Assembly (NCBI GenBank): GCA_023392615.1 | Contig: JAEVYT010000041.1 | Span: 1-64,000, forward strand | Direction of reading: 5' to 3' | DNA from: Bacillota bacterium | GTDB lineage: Bacteria > Bacillota > Clostridia > Lachnospirales > Lachnospiraceae | DNA: 64,000 nucleotides | Shown here: positions 16,235-24,747 of the stretch, one piece after another | Numbering within the stretch: the stretch's first letter is position 1 | Layout: each line of letters starts with the position of its first letter | The notes under the pieces: model-generated | Databases searched by the model: none | What the model saw: the letters and a program-made list of their open reading frames with translations, nothing else | Told to the model about the DNA's origin: nothing | Position numbers and translations under genes: made by a program

Positions 16235-18580
16235 TTATTCCATAATTAATATTCTAGTATCCACTTTCTTAATTCTTTTTGATAGCAAATACGAAAAAAC
16301 AAAAAATATTGCAAGCATGAAAGCAATCGGCATAAGAATTCCGCTTATATTAAGACTTCCCGAAAATTTGGAAATCCCCATAAATGATAACAAATATCCC
16401 ATGCATTGTTTAAACATCAAGACACTGACCGCTACACCGATTAGAGAACTGATTGCAGCTACAAGTAAAAATCGAAGTGCAAATTGTATCCGTAGATTAG
16501 TGGAAGTAAATCCAATTGCTTTATAAATTCCATAATCCTGACGCTCCTTGGCAAATATTTTAGTACACTGTAGAAAGATTACAATTACAACAAATACAAT
16601 AGATATCCCATACATCAAAAATAAGATTCCATTCATCGCGGATACAATTGCTTCTATTCCACCAAAACCATCCGATGCTGTCTGTACCTCTATCCGATCA
16701 CCATAAGTCTTCTTCAGTTCATCTACAATTTGTTTGGATTTATTACCGTCCGTTAATTTATATTCATTGCTAATGTACTCAGAAGTAACCAGTTTTTCAT
16801 ATCCTTTTTTGTTTAATGCGATATTCATTCCCATGTCATTCGCAAATTGATAGATACCAGATACCATGAATTTCTCTTTCTTACCTCCAAAAGACAAGTT
16901 AACCGTATCTCCAATTCCTACATTAAGATCGGAGGCTATAAACTTTGTAATTAATATTTCATTATCATACAAACAGGTTCTGCCTTTTAATATAGTATTA
17001 AACTGAGTCGGATCAGAACACATAAAGCTATACACCTTACATCCATTAATTAATAAATAGGAAGAGGATGTCTGGTAAGTGTTTTCTATTGTACTTCTTG
17101 AATTGATAAACTTCTCCACCTCTTTATTAAGACCAGTATTTCCATAATTGACTTCCACATCACTATTGATACAGGTGAATAACTGAAGTAATCCCTTACC
17201 GTCCTTTCCTATTCCACTCCCCATATTGCCAATAATAATCAAGAAGAAAATGAGTAATATAGTAATTATCCCAGAGCTGATGTATTGTTTCTGATTTGAT
17301 GTTAACTGACGCAAAGCAAGTAGAAAACTCATCCCTCGCTTTCTAATCTTGACCTCCAAGCGGCTAGAAAAATATACTGCCTCCCGTCCTCCTCTAATAG
17401 CCTGTATAGGAGATATCAATGTGATCCTTTTTAATTTGAGTAATATGAATAATGCTATTAGTAACAGTATTCCACCGATAGCTTCAAGACAGGTTATCAC
17501 TACTACCTGATTAGATACTAGCAAGCCGGTTACTGATGATGTCAGGTGATTTACGTAGGATATGATTGGAAGTGCGGCAGGAATTCCTAGTAGGGATCCT
17601 ATAACAGCACTGATTAGGTATTGGAGTTCAAAAACCGATTTTATTTTACCTGTAGAGAATCCAAGTCCTTTTAATATCCCTAGATTTACGTATTCCATCT
17701 CGATACTGCTGGTGATACTATGACTCATAACAATAACTGCAACGATAAGTAATACAACGATAAATGAGAGTAAAAGTCCGCAGAATATATTGGTTGTAAG
17801 CAGCATATATCCTTTTGCCTGATCTATCCCCATTGAGCTTCTGGCATATCCTCCTACATCTGAACTTTCATTGATTGATCTCTCAAAATTCATATAACTG
17901 ATTTTTTTGTCTTTCTGTTTAAATATATTAAATACTGTACCTTTTGTTATATCTTTAGAATTACTATCATATAGATTTTCTAAATCTGAGCTATTCATTA
18001 AAATGTTCTTTATACCCATCATTGCGCTACCGCAAAAAGGATCTTCCATGAAATATTTTACAGTATATTGCTTTGGTTCTCCACCGGTTTTAAATGTAAT
18101 TCGGTCTCCAATTTTGCAATCATATAATGATTTAAAACTTATCGGTACAGATACTTCCCCCTGCTTTAGTACTTGTGAATTTTTTAAGAACCCGTCTTCA
18201 TTCTTATTAAATACTTGATACCGAAAGCATTCTTGTTTATCCGGCTGTAGTATAACTCCATCGGAGGTATGGCCGTTTAAATCTTCAACCGAACTATATA
18301 CTGCCTGTACCTTTTTGATGGAATTCACATTAGTGTTTTTCAATATCTTCTCTTGAAGTAAATTGATATCTCCATTTGGTACTTTGTCATTGTATAAATG
18401 AATAATCATGTCGCCATATCCATCTTCCAACAATGCGTTTGATACCCTTTTATCCGTATTGAGATATATAGTGAAAACAGTAGTTAGTGCAAGAGAAACT
18501 AAGAACATTAATATCATAATTCCAAAAAAACTGCTTTTTTGATGACGTATATTTGCCTTTAATAATGTTAAGCGCTCCAT
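16235..18580 (-). CDS. FtsX-type ABC transporter permease, two FtsX domains
   Basis: Permease of 781 residues with a duplicated FtsX layout: TM1 about 17-37, extracytoplasmic domain about 38-265, three TMs to about 395, a further TM about 427-447, a second extracytoplasmic domain to about 650, and three final TMs. The last FtsX segment shows 'KERQDYGIYKAIGFTSTNLR', typical of MacB/BceB-type permeases. The start follows an AGGGGGGG run. It sits behind its ATPase (13-base gap) and a two-component system, so it probably exports or detaches an antimicrobial peptide or envelope-active compound. Confidence 0.9.
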   Translation of the reverse strand: MERLTLLKANIRHQKSSFFGIMILMFLVSLALTTVFTIYLNTDKRVSNALLEDGYGDMIIHLYNDKVPNGDINLLQEKILKNTNVNSIKKVQAVYSSVEDLNGHTSDGVILQPDKQECFRYQVFNKNEDGFLKNSQVLKQGEVSVPISFKSLYDCKIGDRITFKTGGEPKQYTVKYFMEDPFCGSAMMGIKNILMNSSDLENLYDSNSKDITKGTVFNIFKQKDKKISYMNFERSINESSDVGGYARSSMGIDQAKGYMLLTTNIFCGLLLSFIVVLLIVAVIVMSHSITSSIEMEYVNLGILKGLGFSTGKIKSVFELQYLISAVIGSLLGIPAALPIISYVNHLTSSVTGLLVSNQVVVITCLEAIGGILLLIALFILLKLKRITLISPIQAIRGGREAVYFSSRLEVKIRKRGMSFLLALRQLTSNQKQYISSGIITILLIFFLIIIGNMGSGIGKDGKGLLQLFTCINSDVEVNYGNTGLNKEVEKFINSRSTIENTYQTSSSYLLINGCKVYSFMCSDPTQFNTILKGRTCLYDNEILITKFIASDLNVGIGDTVNLSFGGKKEKFMVSGIYQFANDMGMNIALNKKGYEKLVTSEYISNEYKLTDGNKSKQIVDELKKTYGDRIEVQTASDGFGGIEAIVSAMNGILFLMYGISIVFVVIVIFLQCTKIFAKERQDYGIYKAIGFTSTNLRIQFALRFLLVAAISSLIGVAVSVLMFKQCMGYLLSFMGISKFSGSLNISGILMPIAFMLAIFFVFSYLLSKRIKKVDTRILIME

Positions 18581-18593
18581 AACGTACCCCCCC

Positions 18594-19355
18594 TTACCAT
18601 TCCAAGGAAGAAAGCCAAGCGTTTACTTGAATTTCTCTGTCCTTAATATCCTCACCACTGTATGCAGGTAAATTCATCTCACCAATTATATTACCATCCT
18701 CCAGATATAACAGCCGTGTTGCACGTATCGCCGCCTTTAAATCATGAGTTACCATTACGATACTTTGACCCGCTTCATTTAACGAGGTAAGTAAGTTTAG
18801 AACATCTTGTGAATTTTTACGATTTAATGCTCCTGTAGGTTCGTCTGCAAATAAAACGACCGGCTCACTTATAATCGATCTTGCTATCGCAGCACGTTGT
18901 GCTTCCCCACCTGATACCATTGAAGGGAGACGATCCTTTGCCTCGGATAAATTAACTGTTTCAAAAAGTGTTGCTGCCCTGTTCTTCACCTGATTAGCAG
19001 ATTTATTCTTATTTAGATATCCTGTTACAGTCACATTTTCTAATAACGTTAGATTACTTACCAGATGCATTTGTTGAAAAATAAATCCAAACTTTTCTGA
19101 ACGGAGCTTCGCCATATCCTTTTCTTTTAATCGATTTATGCTTTTATCTTGAAACTTAACTTCCCCAGAGGTAATACGATCCATTCCGCTTAAACAATAT
19201 AACAGTGTTGATTTGCCGGAGCCGGATGAGCCCATAATTACAGTAAAATCCTTCTCGTAAATTTCCATATTCAAATTATTAAGTACATGATTTTGCCCGC
19301 CGTTATTTGCAAAGCTTTTACACAAATCTGTTGTGGTCAATATAGTTTCTTTCAT
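18594..19355 (-). CDS. ABC transporter ATP-binding protein (MacB/BceA type)
   Basis: ATPase of 253 residues: Walker A 'GSSGSGKST', 'FIFQQMHLV' Q-loop, signature 'VSGGEAQRAAIAR', Walker B 'VVLFADEPTGAL', switch 'VMVTHD'. It is the partner of the large FtsX permease downstream. Located between the two-component genes and the permease, as in BceRS-AB-like peptide detoxification modules. Confidence 0.94.
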   Translation of the reverse strand: MKETILTTTDLCKSFANNGGQNHVLNNLNMEIYEKDFTVIMGSSGSGKSTLLYCLSGMDRITSGEVKFQDKSINRLKEKDMAKLRSEKFGFIFQQMHLVSNLTLLENVTVTGYLNKNKSANQVKNRAATLFETVNLSEAKDRLPSMVSGGEAQRAAIARSIISEPVVLFADEPTGALNRKNSQDVLNLLTSLNEAGQSIVMVTHDLKAAIRATRLLYLEDGNIIGEMNLPAYSGEDIKDREIQVNAWLSSLEW

Positions 19356-19416
19356 TTTAAAAACCTCCTAATGTCTTTCTAACTACAAGCTTAACAAAAT
19401 AATTATTAAGAAATCT

Positions 19417-20568
19417 TTAAGAGTTCCAAAATAAAATGACTTCTAATCCGTTTTCACCACTTTGAATGATTACTTCTCCATCCATCTGATTCATGATATA
19501 TTTTACAATATATAAGCCAAGTCCTGAACCTGGTTTTCCTGACGTATTTTTACCACGATAAAATTTTTCAAATACAAAGGGAATATCCTCCGGTAATATT
19601 CCTTTTCCATTGTCTTTTATATGAATCTTATAATCAGTCTCCGATACTTCCGTCCAAACGGTGATTGGAGGCTTCGCATATTTTCTTGCATTATTAAAAA
19701 CATTCTCTAATACCTGCTCTAGACGTTTTCGATCAACCGGAATCTTCCTCTGCCCTATACTTCCTTGTATCACGATATCCTTTTGATCACCCAACATATC
19801 CTCTACCGACTGTAATATCAACTCACTTATCTCTAACTCTTCTACCTGTATCTGCAATTTATCAAGATCTGAAAGAGAATGTAAGAACAAATCATTGGTT
19901 AACTTTGTAACTTCATCACATTTTTTCATAATCACGGACAAATATCTCTCTCTTCTTAACGGTGAGGTATCCATATATTCCGATAACCCTTCTGCATAAG
20001 CGCGCATGGAAGATATTGGGGTTTTTATATCATGGGATAGTGTTGCAATTACTGTTTTGTTGTTCTCTATTGCTTCCTTCTCACATGCTCTTGCTTTGAT
20101 AATCTCTTTTCTCATATGATCAAAACTCCAGGTAAATGCACCAAAGAAATTATTTCGTTCATAATTAAGCTTAATATCCATATTCCCTTTTGCAATTTCT
20201 CCTGCATACTGCTCCAACTTTTCAAATGGACGCAATATTACAATATACAAATATAAAAATAGGATGATCACGAAAAGAACACAGCCAAAATAATATAACA
20301 TAATTCGGTTCATCCAAGGTTTCAAAGCTACCTTTGAATTATTGTTCAAAAGTGATGTTTGTAAAGCTTCGATTTGTCTTTTTGCAGGACTTGTCCCATT
20401 TACCTCAGTTAATTTTTCAATTTCATTAAGTGCTAATATCTGTTCTCTGTTTTTATTCTCCGTAGGAAAGCGTTTATACTGAATCAAAAAGAAAGCAGCA
20501 ACTCCGGTAATTATAATGAGAAAGACCACTACCATCCTTACTACTTTCATTTTTACTGATTGCTTCAT
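19417..20568 (-). CDS. Sensor histidine kinase
   Basis: Kinase of 383 residues: TM1 about 11-30, extracellular part about 31-88, TM2 about 90-112, HAMP-like linker, H-box 'ATLSHDIKTPISSMRAYAEG' with the phosphorylated His, N-box 'LENVFNNARKYAKP', G-boxes 'DNGKGI' and 'GSGLGLYI'. Unlike true BceS kinases it has an extracellular loop of about 58 residues, so it may sense a ligand directly as well as through the permease. Its ATG overlaps the response-regulator stop by 4 bp. Confidence 0.92.
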   Translation of the reverse strand: MKQSVKMKVVRMVVVFLIIITGVAAFFLIQYKRFPTENKNREQILALNEIEKLTEVNGTSPAKRQIEALQTSLLNNNSKVALKPWMNRIMLYYFGCVLFVIILFLYLYIVILRPFEKLEQYAGEIAKGNMDIKLNYERNNFFGAFTWSFDHMRKEIIKARACEKEAIENNKTVIATLSHDIKTPISSMRAYAEGLSEYMDTSPLRRERYLSVIMKKCDEVTKLTNDLFLHSLSDLDKLQIQVEELEISELILQSVEDMLGDQKDIVIQGSIGQRKIPVDRKRLEQVLENVFNNARKYAKPPITVWTEVSETDYKIHIKDNGKGILPEDIPFVFEKFYRGKNTSGKPGSGLGLYIVKYIMNQMDGEVIIQSGENGLEVILFWNS

Positions 20569-21281
20569 TTATTCTCCCCTCCATCCAGACGATAACCGAT
20601 ACCCCATACAGTTTTAATAATCTCCGGTTTGGAAGGATCGTTTTCAATCTTTTCTCTTAGCCATCTGATATGTACTGCAACAGTTGATATCTCCACTTCA
20701 CTGAACGTCCCCCAAACTTCACGTAATAAGGTTTCCTTATGTAAGCTCTCGTTCGGATGATCTGCCATATATGCAAGTAATTCAAATTCTTTCAATGAGA
20801 GGTTAATTAAAATTCCATTTTTAGTAACCTGGCGATCTTTGATTGATAGATAAATCTCCTTTTTTGTCCCAAAGAAGTATACGTCATTATTTTCTTCATA
20901 ACCATAGGTTCTTCGAAGTAATGAATTAATTCTAGATAAAAGCTCCTTTAACGAATAAGGTTTAGCAAGATAATCGTCCCCACCCATATCAAGACCTTTC
21001 ACCTTATCATCCTCACTTGTTCTGGCACTTGCAAATATAATGGGTATTGAAGATATTCTTCGCAACTCCTTGCAAACTTCAAACCCGGTTATACGAGGTA
21101 GATTAATATCAAGCAAAATCAGATGAAAAGTATTACATTCTAGAAGCTCATATGCTTTCTCACTTGTTTCAGCCAAAGTAACTTTATAGCCGTTATCTTC
21201 AAGCATATCACATACGATTCCGGATAGATCCACATCATCATCCACAATTAAAATATGACGATTTCTTTTACTATTCTGCAT
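20565..21281 (-). CDS. OmpR/PhoB-family response regulator
   Basis: Regulator of 238 residues: receiver domain 1-125 with acidic pair 'IVDDDVD', phosphoacceptor Asp in 'LILLDINLP', conserved 'SARTSEDDKVKGLDMGGDDYLAKP', then a winged-helix DNA-binding domain with 'LSLKEFELLAYMADHPNE' and 'VAVHIRWLREKIENDPSKPE'. First gene of the RR-HK-ATPase-permease unit, which it presumably controls. Confidence 0.94.
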   Translation of the reverse strand: MQNSKRNRHILIVDDDVDLSGIVCDMLEDNGYKVTLAETSEKAYELLECNTFHLILLDINLPRITGFEVCKELRRISSIPIIFASARTSEDDKVKGLDMGGDDYLAKPYSLKELLSRINSLLRRTYGYEENNDVYFFGTKKEIYLSIKDRQVTKNGILINLSLKEFELLAYMADHPNESLHKETLLREVWGTFSEVEISTVAVHIRWLREKIENDPSKPEIIKTVWGIGYRLDGGENK

Positions 21282-21384
21282 ATAATTCTCCTCATGGAAG
21301 TAGATTGTGCATATATGTATAATTATAGATGCACTCTATTTTATATTTTATGGTAAATTATTGATTCTGTAAATCATTTCTTGA

Positions 21385-21413
21385 TTGACAACCATATATA
21401 AATCTGATAATAT
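21385..21413 (+). promoter_or_regulatory. Promoter of the kup leader
   Basis: TTGACA (21385-21390), 17-base spacer, TAATAT (21408-21413); transcription would begin right at the 5' edge of the riboswitch-like leader. Confidence 0.82.
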
Positions 21414-21419
21414 CTCCAT

Positions 21420-21541
21420 ATCAAGAGGGAGTAGCTGACATCCGAAAAATGTTTGCGATGGCGTCAAGACGATTATAATGATAGAGATAATAATACTCTA
21501 ATATAATCTGCCTCGTAACTAAGTAGCAAGACTTTTGTTGT
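21420..21541 (+). ncRNA. yybP-ykoY-family (Mn2+) riboswitch upstream of kup
   Basis: The leader starts CAAGAGGGAGTAGC and closes with GTAGCAAGACTTTTG: P1 pairs CAAGAG with CTTTTG, and GGGAGTAG plus GCAAGAC are the conserved edges of the yybP-ykoY motif. Between them are GGCGTCAAGACGAT and a variable arm with GATTATA/TATAATC pairing, as in that family. A terminator starting inside the 3' P1 strand follows, giving a standard anti-terminator switch. The family is known to sense Mn2+ and mostly controls Mn exporters, so its place before a K+ transporter is unusual. A ydaO (c-di-AMP) motif, expected before kup, does not fit. Confidence 0.75.
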
Positions 21542-21579
21542 AACGTGAATCAGGAACGTTGCAATACAAGTCTTTTTTT
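21528..21579 (+). terminator. Riboswitch-linked terminator before kup
   Basis: AAGACTTTTGTTGTAACG pairs with CGTTGCAATACAAGTCTT (a few mismatches), followed by seven Ts. Its left arm contains the CTTTTG strand of aptamer helix P1, so ligand binding and termination compete. Confidence 0.85.
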
Positions 21580-21609
21580 GTGTTCATAAATATATAAAAG
21601 GAGGTAATA

Positions 21610-21621
21610 ATGATTAAGTAA
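21610..21621 (+). other. Three-codon ORF with perfect ribosome site
   Basis: AAAAGGAGG, 5 bases, then ATG ATT AAG TAA. It lies between the riboswitch terminator and kup. The ribosome site is stronger than that of kup itself (AAAGGAAATGAAC). It may be a minimal leader ORF or the remnant of a lost gene. Confidence 0.5.
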
Positions 21622-21692
21622 TCCATTTATAATACACTACGAACCACTTGAATCCTGATAAACAATCTTAATAAAATAAAAGGAAATGAACA

Positions 21693-23699
21693 ATGAATGT
21701 ATCTGAAAAACATAAAGGTTTATCAAAGTTAACCTTAGGAGGCATCCTGGTATCGTTGGGAGTAGTTTATGGTGATATCGGCACTTCACCTCTCTATGTC
21801 ATGAAATCTGTCATTCACGGAAATGGTGGACTAGAACACGTCTCCGAGAATTTCGTATTAGGAACACTATCTTTGGTATTTTGGACCATAACGATCTTAA
21901 CAACAATAAAATATGTAATGATTACATTAAAAGCAGATAATCATGGTGAAGGTGGTGTATTTTCTCTTTACACATTAGTTCGACGTAGAGGAAAATGGTT
22001 AATCATTCCTGCAATGATTGGTGGCTCAGCATTATTAGCTGACGGTATGCTTACTCCTGCCGTCACTGTAACTTCAGCAGTTGAGGGTCTGTCCCTACTC
22101 CCAACATTAAGCAATGTTTTTGGCAATAACCAAAACAATATTATTATAGTTGTTCTGATTATTATCTTCCTGTTATTTTTTATCCAGCATATCGGCACTG
22201 ACATTATCGGAAAACTATTCGGACCGATTATGTTTATATGGTTTGGCTCCCTAGCCATCTTTGGTTTAATTAACATGACCAAAGATTTAACACTACTTAG
22301 GGCATTATCTCCTTATTACGGAATCAGGCTTCTTTTTAGCCCTGATAATAAACTTGGATTTTTTATACTCGGAAGTATCTTTTTGGCCTCTACAGGAGCA
22401 GAAGCTTTATACTCCGATCTTGGTCATGTTGGAAGACGGAACATATATTTTACCTGGCCTTTTGTTAAAATAAGTCTTTTACTTAATTATTTCGGACAAG
22501 GAGCTTGGATCTTATCTGCAAAAAACAATCCAGGTTTGCACAATAACGCTCATATGAACCCATTTTTTCAAATGATACCTGATGGCTTCTTGGTATTTGG
22601 TATCGTAATATCCACGTTAGCGGCAATTATAGCATCGCAGGCACTGATATCCGGATCATTTACATTGGTATCCGAAGCAATCAAACTGAATCTATTACCG
22701 AGATTACACACATTATATACCTCAACCACAAAGGGACAAATTTATATCCCCTCAATTAACAAAATTCTATTTTTCGCATGTATTGGTATTGTATTATATT
22801 TTAAGGATTCCGAGCATATGGAAGCTGCTTATGGCCTATCCATTACAGTTACCATGTTAATGACAACAATACTATTATTTAGCTATTTAAGGAAGAAAAA
22901 AACACCGCTACTACTCTCCATCTATGTTCTATTATTCTTCGGTATATTTGAAGTATCCTTCTTCTATGCAAATGTAGTTAAATTCCTGCATGGTGGATAT
23001 GTAGCTGTGATTATTGCTATCCTTATTCTTTCAATCATGTTTATATGGTATAAAGCCTATTCTATTAAAGACCGCTTAATTGAGAATGTTCCTATGAAAG
23101 ATTACGTGGAACAACTTAATCAATTGCGCCAGGATAGAGAACAACCTAAATATACAACGAACCTGGTATGCTTAACCAGCTGTAAAGATCCGACTATGAT
23201 TGATCGCAAGATTATGTATTTTATCCTCGATAAAAGACCAAAAAAAGCGGATGTCTATTGGTTTGTAAATATCACTGTCACGGATGAACCATATCAGGCA
23301 GAATATACCGTAGACACCTATGGCACATCTTATATTGTTAATGTACACCTAAAACTTGGTTTTAGAGTTGACCAAAAATTAAATGTTTTTTTAAGACAGA
23401 TTTCAAATGACTTGGTGGAAAATGGTGAAATTGCTCCTCAACCATGTAAGTACAGCACCATGCCTGAACGGAAAATCGGTGATTTCCGCTTTGTATTAAT
23501 TCAAGAAGTACTCTCCCATGAATCCAATCTGAAATTCTGGGATTCATTAATATTTAAAACCAGATTATACATCAAGAAATACACTGTATCCCCTTCTAAT
23601 TGGTTCGGACTTGATACCAGTGAGGTATATATAGAAAAAGTTCCTTTGGTAATCGGAAAGCAAAGATGTATTGTATTAAAAAGAAGTCCTTCAAAATAA
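21693..23699 (+). CDS. kup: Kup/Trk-type potassium uptake protein
   Basis: KUP-family K+/H+ symporter of 668 residues with 12 predicted membrane helices in the first ~450 residues and a ~200-residue cytoplasmic tail. Family motifs are 'GVVYGDIGTSPLYVMKSVI' near the N-terminus, 'LKADNHGEGGVFSLY' and 'SQALISGSFTL'. Length and layout are normal. It is monocistronic behind a riboswitch-terminator leader that looks like the Mn2+ class, not the c-di-AMP class usual for K+ uptake genes. Confidence 0.95.
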   Translation: MNVSEKHKGLSKLTLGGILVSLGVVYGDIGTSPLYVMKSVIHGNGGLEHVSENFVLGTLSLVFWTITILTTIKYVMITLKADNHGEGGVFSLYTLVRRRGKWLIIPAMIGGSALLADGMLTPAVTVTSAVEGLSLLPTLSNVFGNNQNNIIIVVLIIIFLLFFIQHIGTDIIGKLFGPIMFIWFGSLAIFGLINMTKDLTLLRALSPYYGIRLLFSPDNKLGFFILGSIFLASTGAEALYSDLGHVGRRNIYFTWPFVKISLLLNYFGQGAWILSAKNNPGLHNNAHMNPFFQMIPDGFLVFGIVISTLAAIIASQALISGSFTLVSEAIKLNLLPRLHTLYTSTTKGQIYIPSINKILFFACIGIVLYFKDSEHMEAAYGLSITVTMLMTTILLFSYLRKKKTPLLLSIYVLLFFGIFEVSFFYANVVKFLHGGYVAVIIAILILSIMFIWYKAYSIKDRLIENVPMKDYVEQLNQLRQDREQPKYTTNLVCLTSCKDPTMIDRKIMYFILDKRPKKADVYWFVNITVTDEPYQAEYTVDTYGTSYIVNVHLKLGFRVDQKLNVFLRQISNDLVENGEIAPQPCKYSTMPERKIGDFRFVLIQEVLSHESNLKFWDSLIFKTRLYIKKYTVSPSNWFGLDTSEVYIEKVPLVIGKQRCIVLKRSPSK

Positions 23700-23704
23700 T
23701 AAAA

Positions 23705-23731
23705 AAAGTAGCGCGTTAAAAGCTCTACTTT
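23705..23731. terminator. Bidirectional terminator after kup
   Basis: AAAGTAG / CTACTTT stem (extended by GC/GC through a mismatch); seven Ts follow it on the minus strand and a shorter T-rich stretch on the plus strand. Confidence 0.75.
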
Positions 23732-23744
23732 ATTATGCTATTAT

Positions 23745-23831
23745 CAATATGCACAGGTTAAGATATAGAACTGTACTTCAATATAGATTAGTCTTCATAA
23801 TCGCAGTTCATGCTTACTCTCGTGCATATTG
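23745..23831. other. Nested inverted repeats, possible structured RNA
   Basis: Three nested perfect stems: CAATATGCAC/GTGCATATTG (10 bp, 23745-23754 and 23822-23831), GAACTG/CAGTTC (6 bp) and GATTA/TAATC (5 bp, 7-base loop). On the minus strand it lies after tetR and before a T-tract terminator. It may be a 3' UTR structure or an independent small RNA; no known family recognised. Confidence 0.45.
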
Positions 23832-23909
23832 ATGTTATTTTATGTTATTATGTTTCTCCATTCGCTTGGAGAAAGAATTAAATTATATGCTTAAATGTAT
23901 TCACTTTAT

Positions 23910-24542
23910 TTACTTTGACAAATTCTTCATTAGCTTATATAACATATCAACCGATTGCTCAATGTAAATGTCAGGATTTTTTACATCTTTATCATACAGT
24001 ATCTTATGACATGCATCATCAATCAAAAGATTACTATAATGCTTAAATACCTCCTTTGATTCTTCATCCTTAAATGGAATTTTAAGAAGTTCAAAAATCT
24101 CTGATATCTTTTGATCTCGTCTCTTATTTTGTTCATCATCTGCGGCTGCTACGTCTTGATCCAGAAGTTTCAGTGCAGTCATATCATCATGAAATAGTTT
24201 TGAAAAATTATGGTTGTCCATCATTAATTTCACAAATATTTTAAACAACTCTTTGCTTCCTTGCTCATCTTGTAAATCGAACGTCGCATGTTCAATCCAG
24301 AAACCCTTACTCGGTTCGAATATATTTTTGCTAATTCTATTTAATACTTCAATATAGATCTCTTTTTTATCAACAAAATATGAATAAACCGAACCAGTAG
24401 CCACACCGGCCTCTTTTGCAATATCAGCCGTAGTAATATTGTAATAACCCTTTTCATTAAAAAGTTGAAATGCTGCGGTAAGTATCTTTTCATATTTTTC
24501 AAGAGATCGCTTCTGACTGGGCATTCTCGTTTTTCTTTCCAT
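23910..24542 (-). CDS. TetR-family repressor of the adjacent MFS gene
   Basis: Regulator of 210 residues. The N-terminal helix-turn-helix 'ILTAAFQLFNEKGYYNITTA' / 'DIAKEAGVATGSVYSYFVDK' is textbook TetR; the C-terminal ligand domain is unassigned. It is divergent from an MFS exporter gene, and two copies of a 9-4-9 palindrome lie between them, overlapping both promoters. TTTCTCC/GGAGAAA downstream (about 23851-23872) is a probable terminator. The inducer is probably an exporter substrate. Confidence 0.92.
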   Translation of the reverse strand: MERKTRMPSQKRSLEKYEKILTAAFQLFNEKGYYNITTADIAKEAGVATGSVYSYFVDKKEIYIEVLNRISKNIFEPSKGFWIEHATFDLQDEQGSKELFKIFVKLMMDNHNFSKLFHDDMTALKLLDQDVAAADDEQNKRRDQKISEIFELLKIPFKDEESKEVFKHYSNLLIDDACHKILYDKDVKNPDIYIEQSVDMLYKLMKNLSK

Positions 24543-24574
24543 ATTAACCTCCCAATGATGATTCGTTTAATATA

Positions 24575-24685
24575 AATATAGCCTTATAAATTATAGTTGT
24601 CAATAATATGAAATTAATTTCACGTTTACTCTTGACATATTTTAGTATCAGGGATATTATATGAATATGAAATCGGTTTCATATT
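24575..24685. promoter_or_regulatory. Divergent tetR/MFS promoters with two TetR operators
   Basis: MFS promoter: TTGACA 24632-24637, 17 bases, TATTAT 24655-24660. tetR promoter (minus): TTGACA complement of 24598-24603, 17 bases, TATATT complement of 24575-24580. Operator O1 AATATGAAA-TCGG-TTTCATATT (24664-24685) covers the MFS start site; O2 AATATGAAA-TTAA-TTTCACGTT (24605-24626) lies between the two -35 boxes and has a degenerate right arm. Confidence 0.88.
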
Positions 24686-24747
24686 ATAATGTAAAAATTA
24701 AGCTCTTCCGTGCACAGATACGAGCTTAGTTCAGAAACGAGGTATTT

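Noticed and set aside
21420..21541. ydaO (c-di-AMP) riboswitch upstream of kup
   Set aside because: Expected for a potassium transporter gene, but the conserved edges seen are GGGAGTAG and GCAAGAC, which fit yybP-ykoY instead.
21968..22282. 104-codon minus-strand ORF inside kup
   Set aside because: Antisense to a highly conserved transporter gene; composition reflects the membrane-helix codons of kup.
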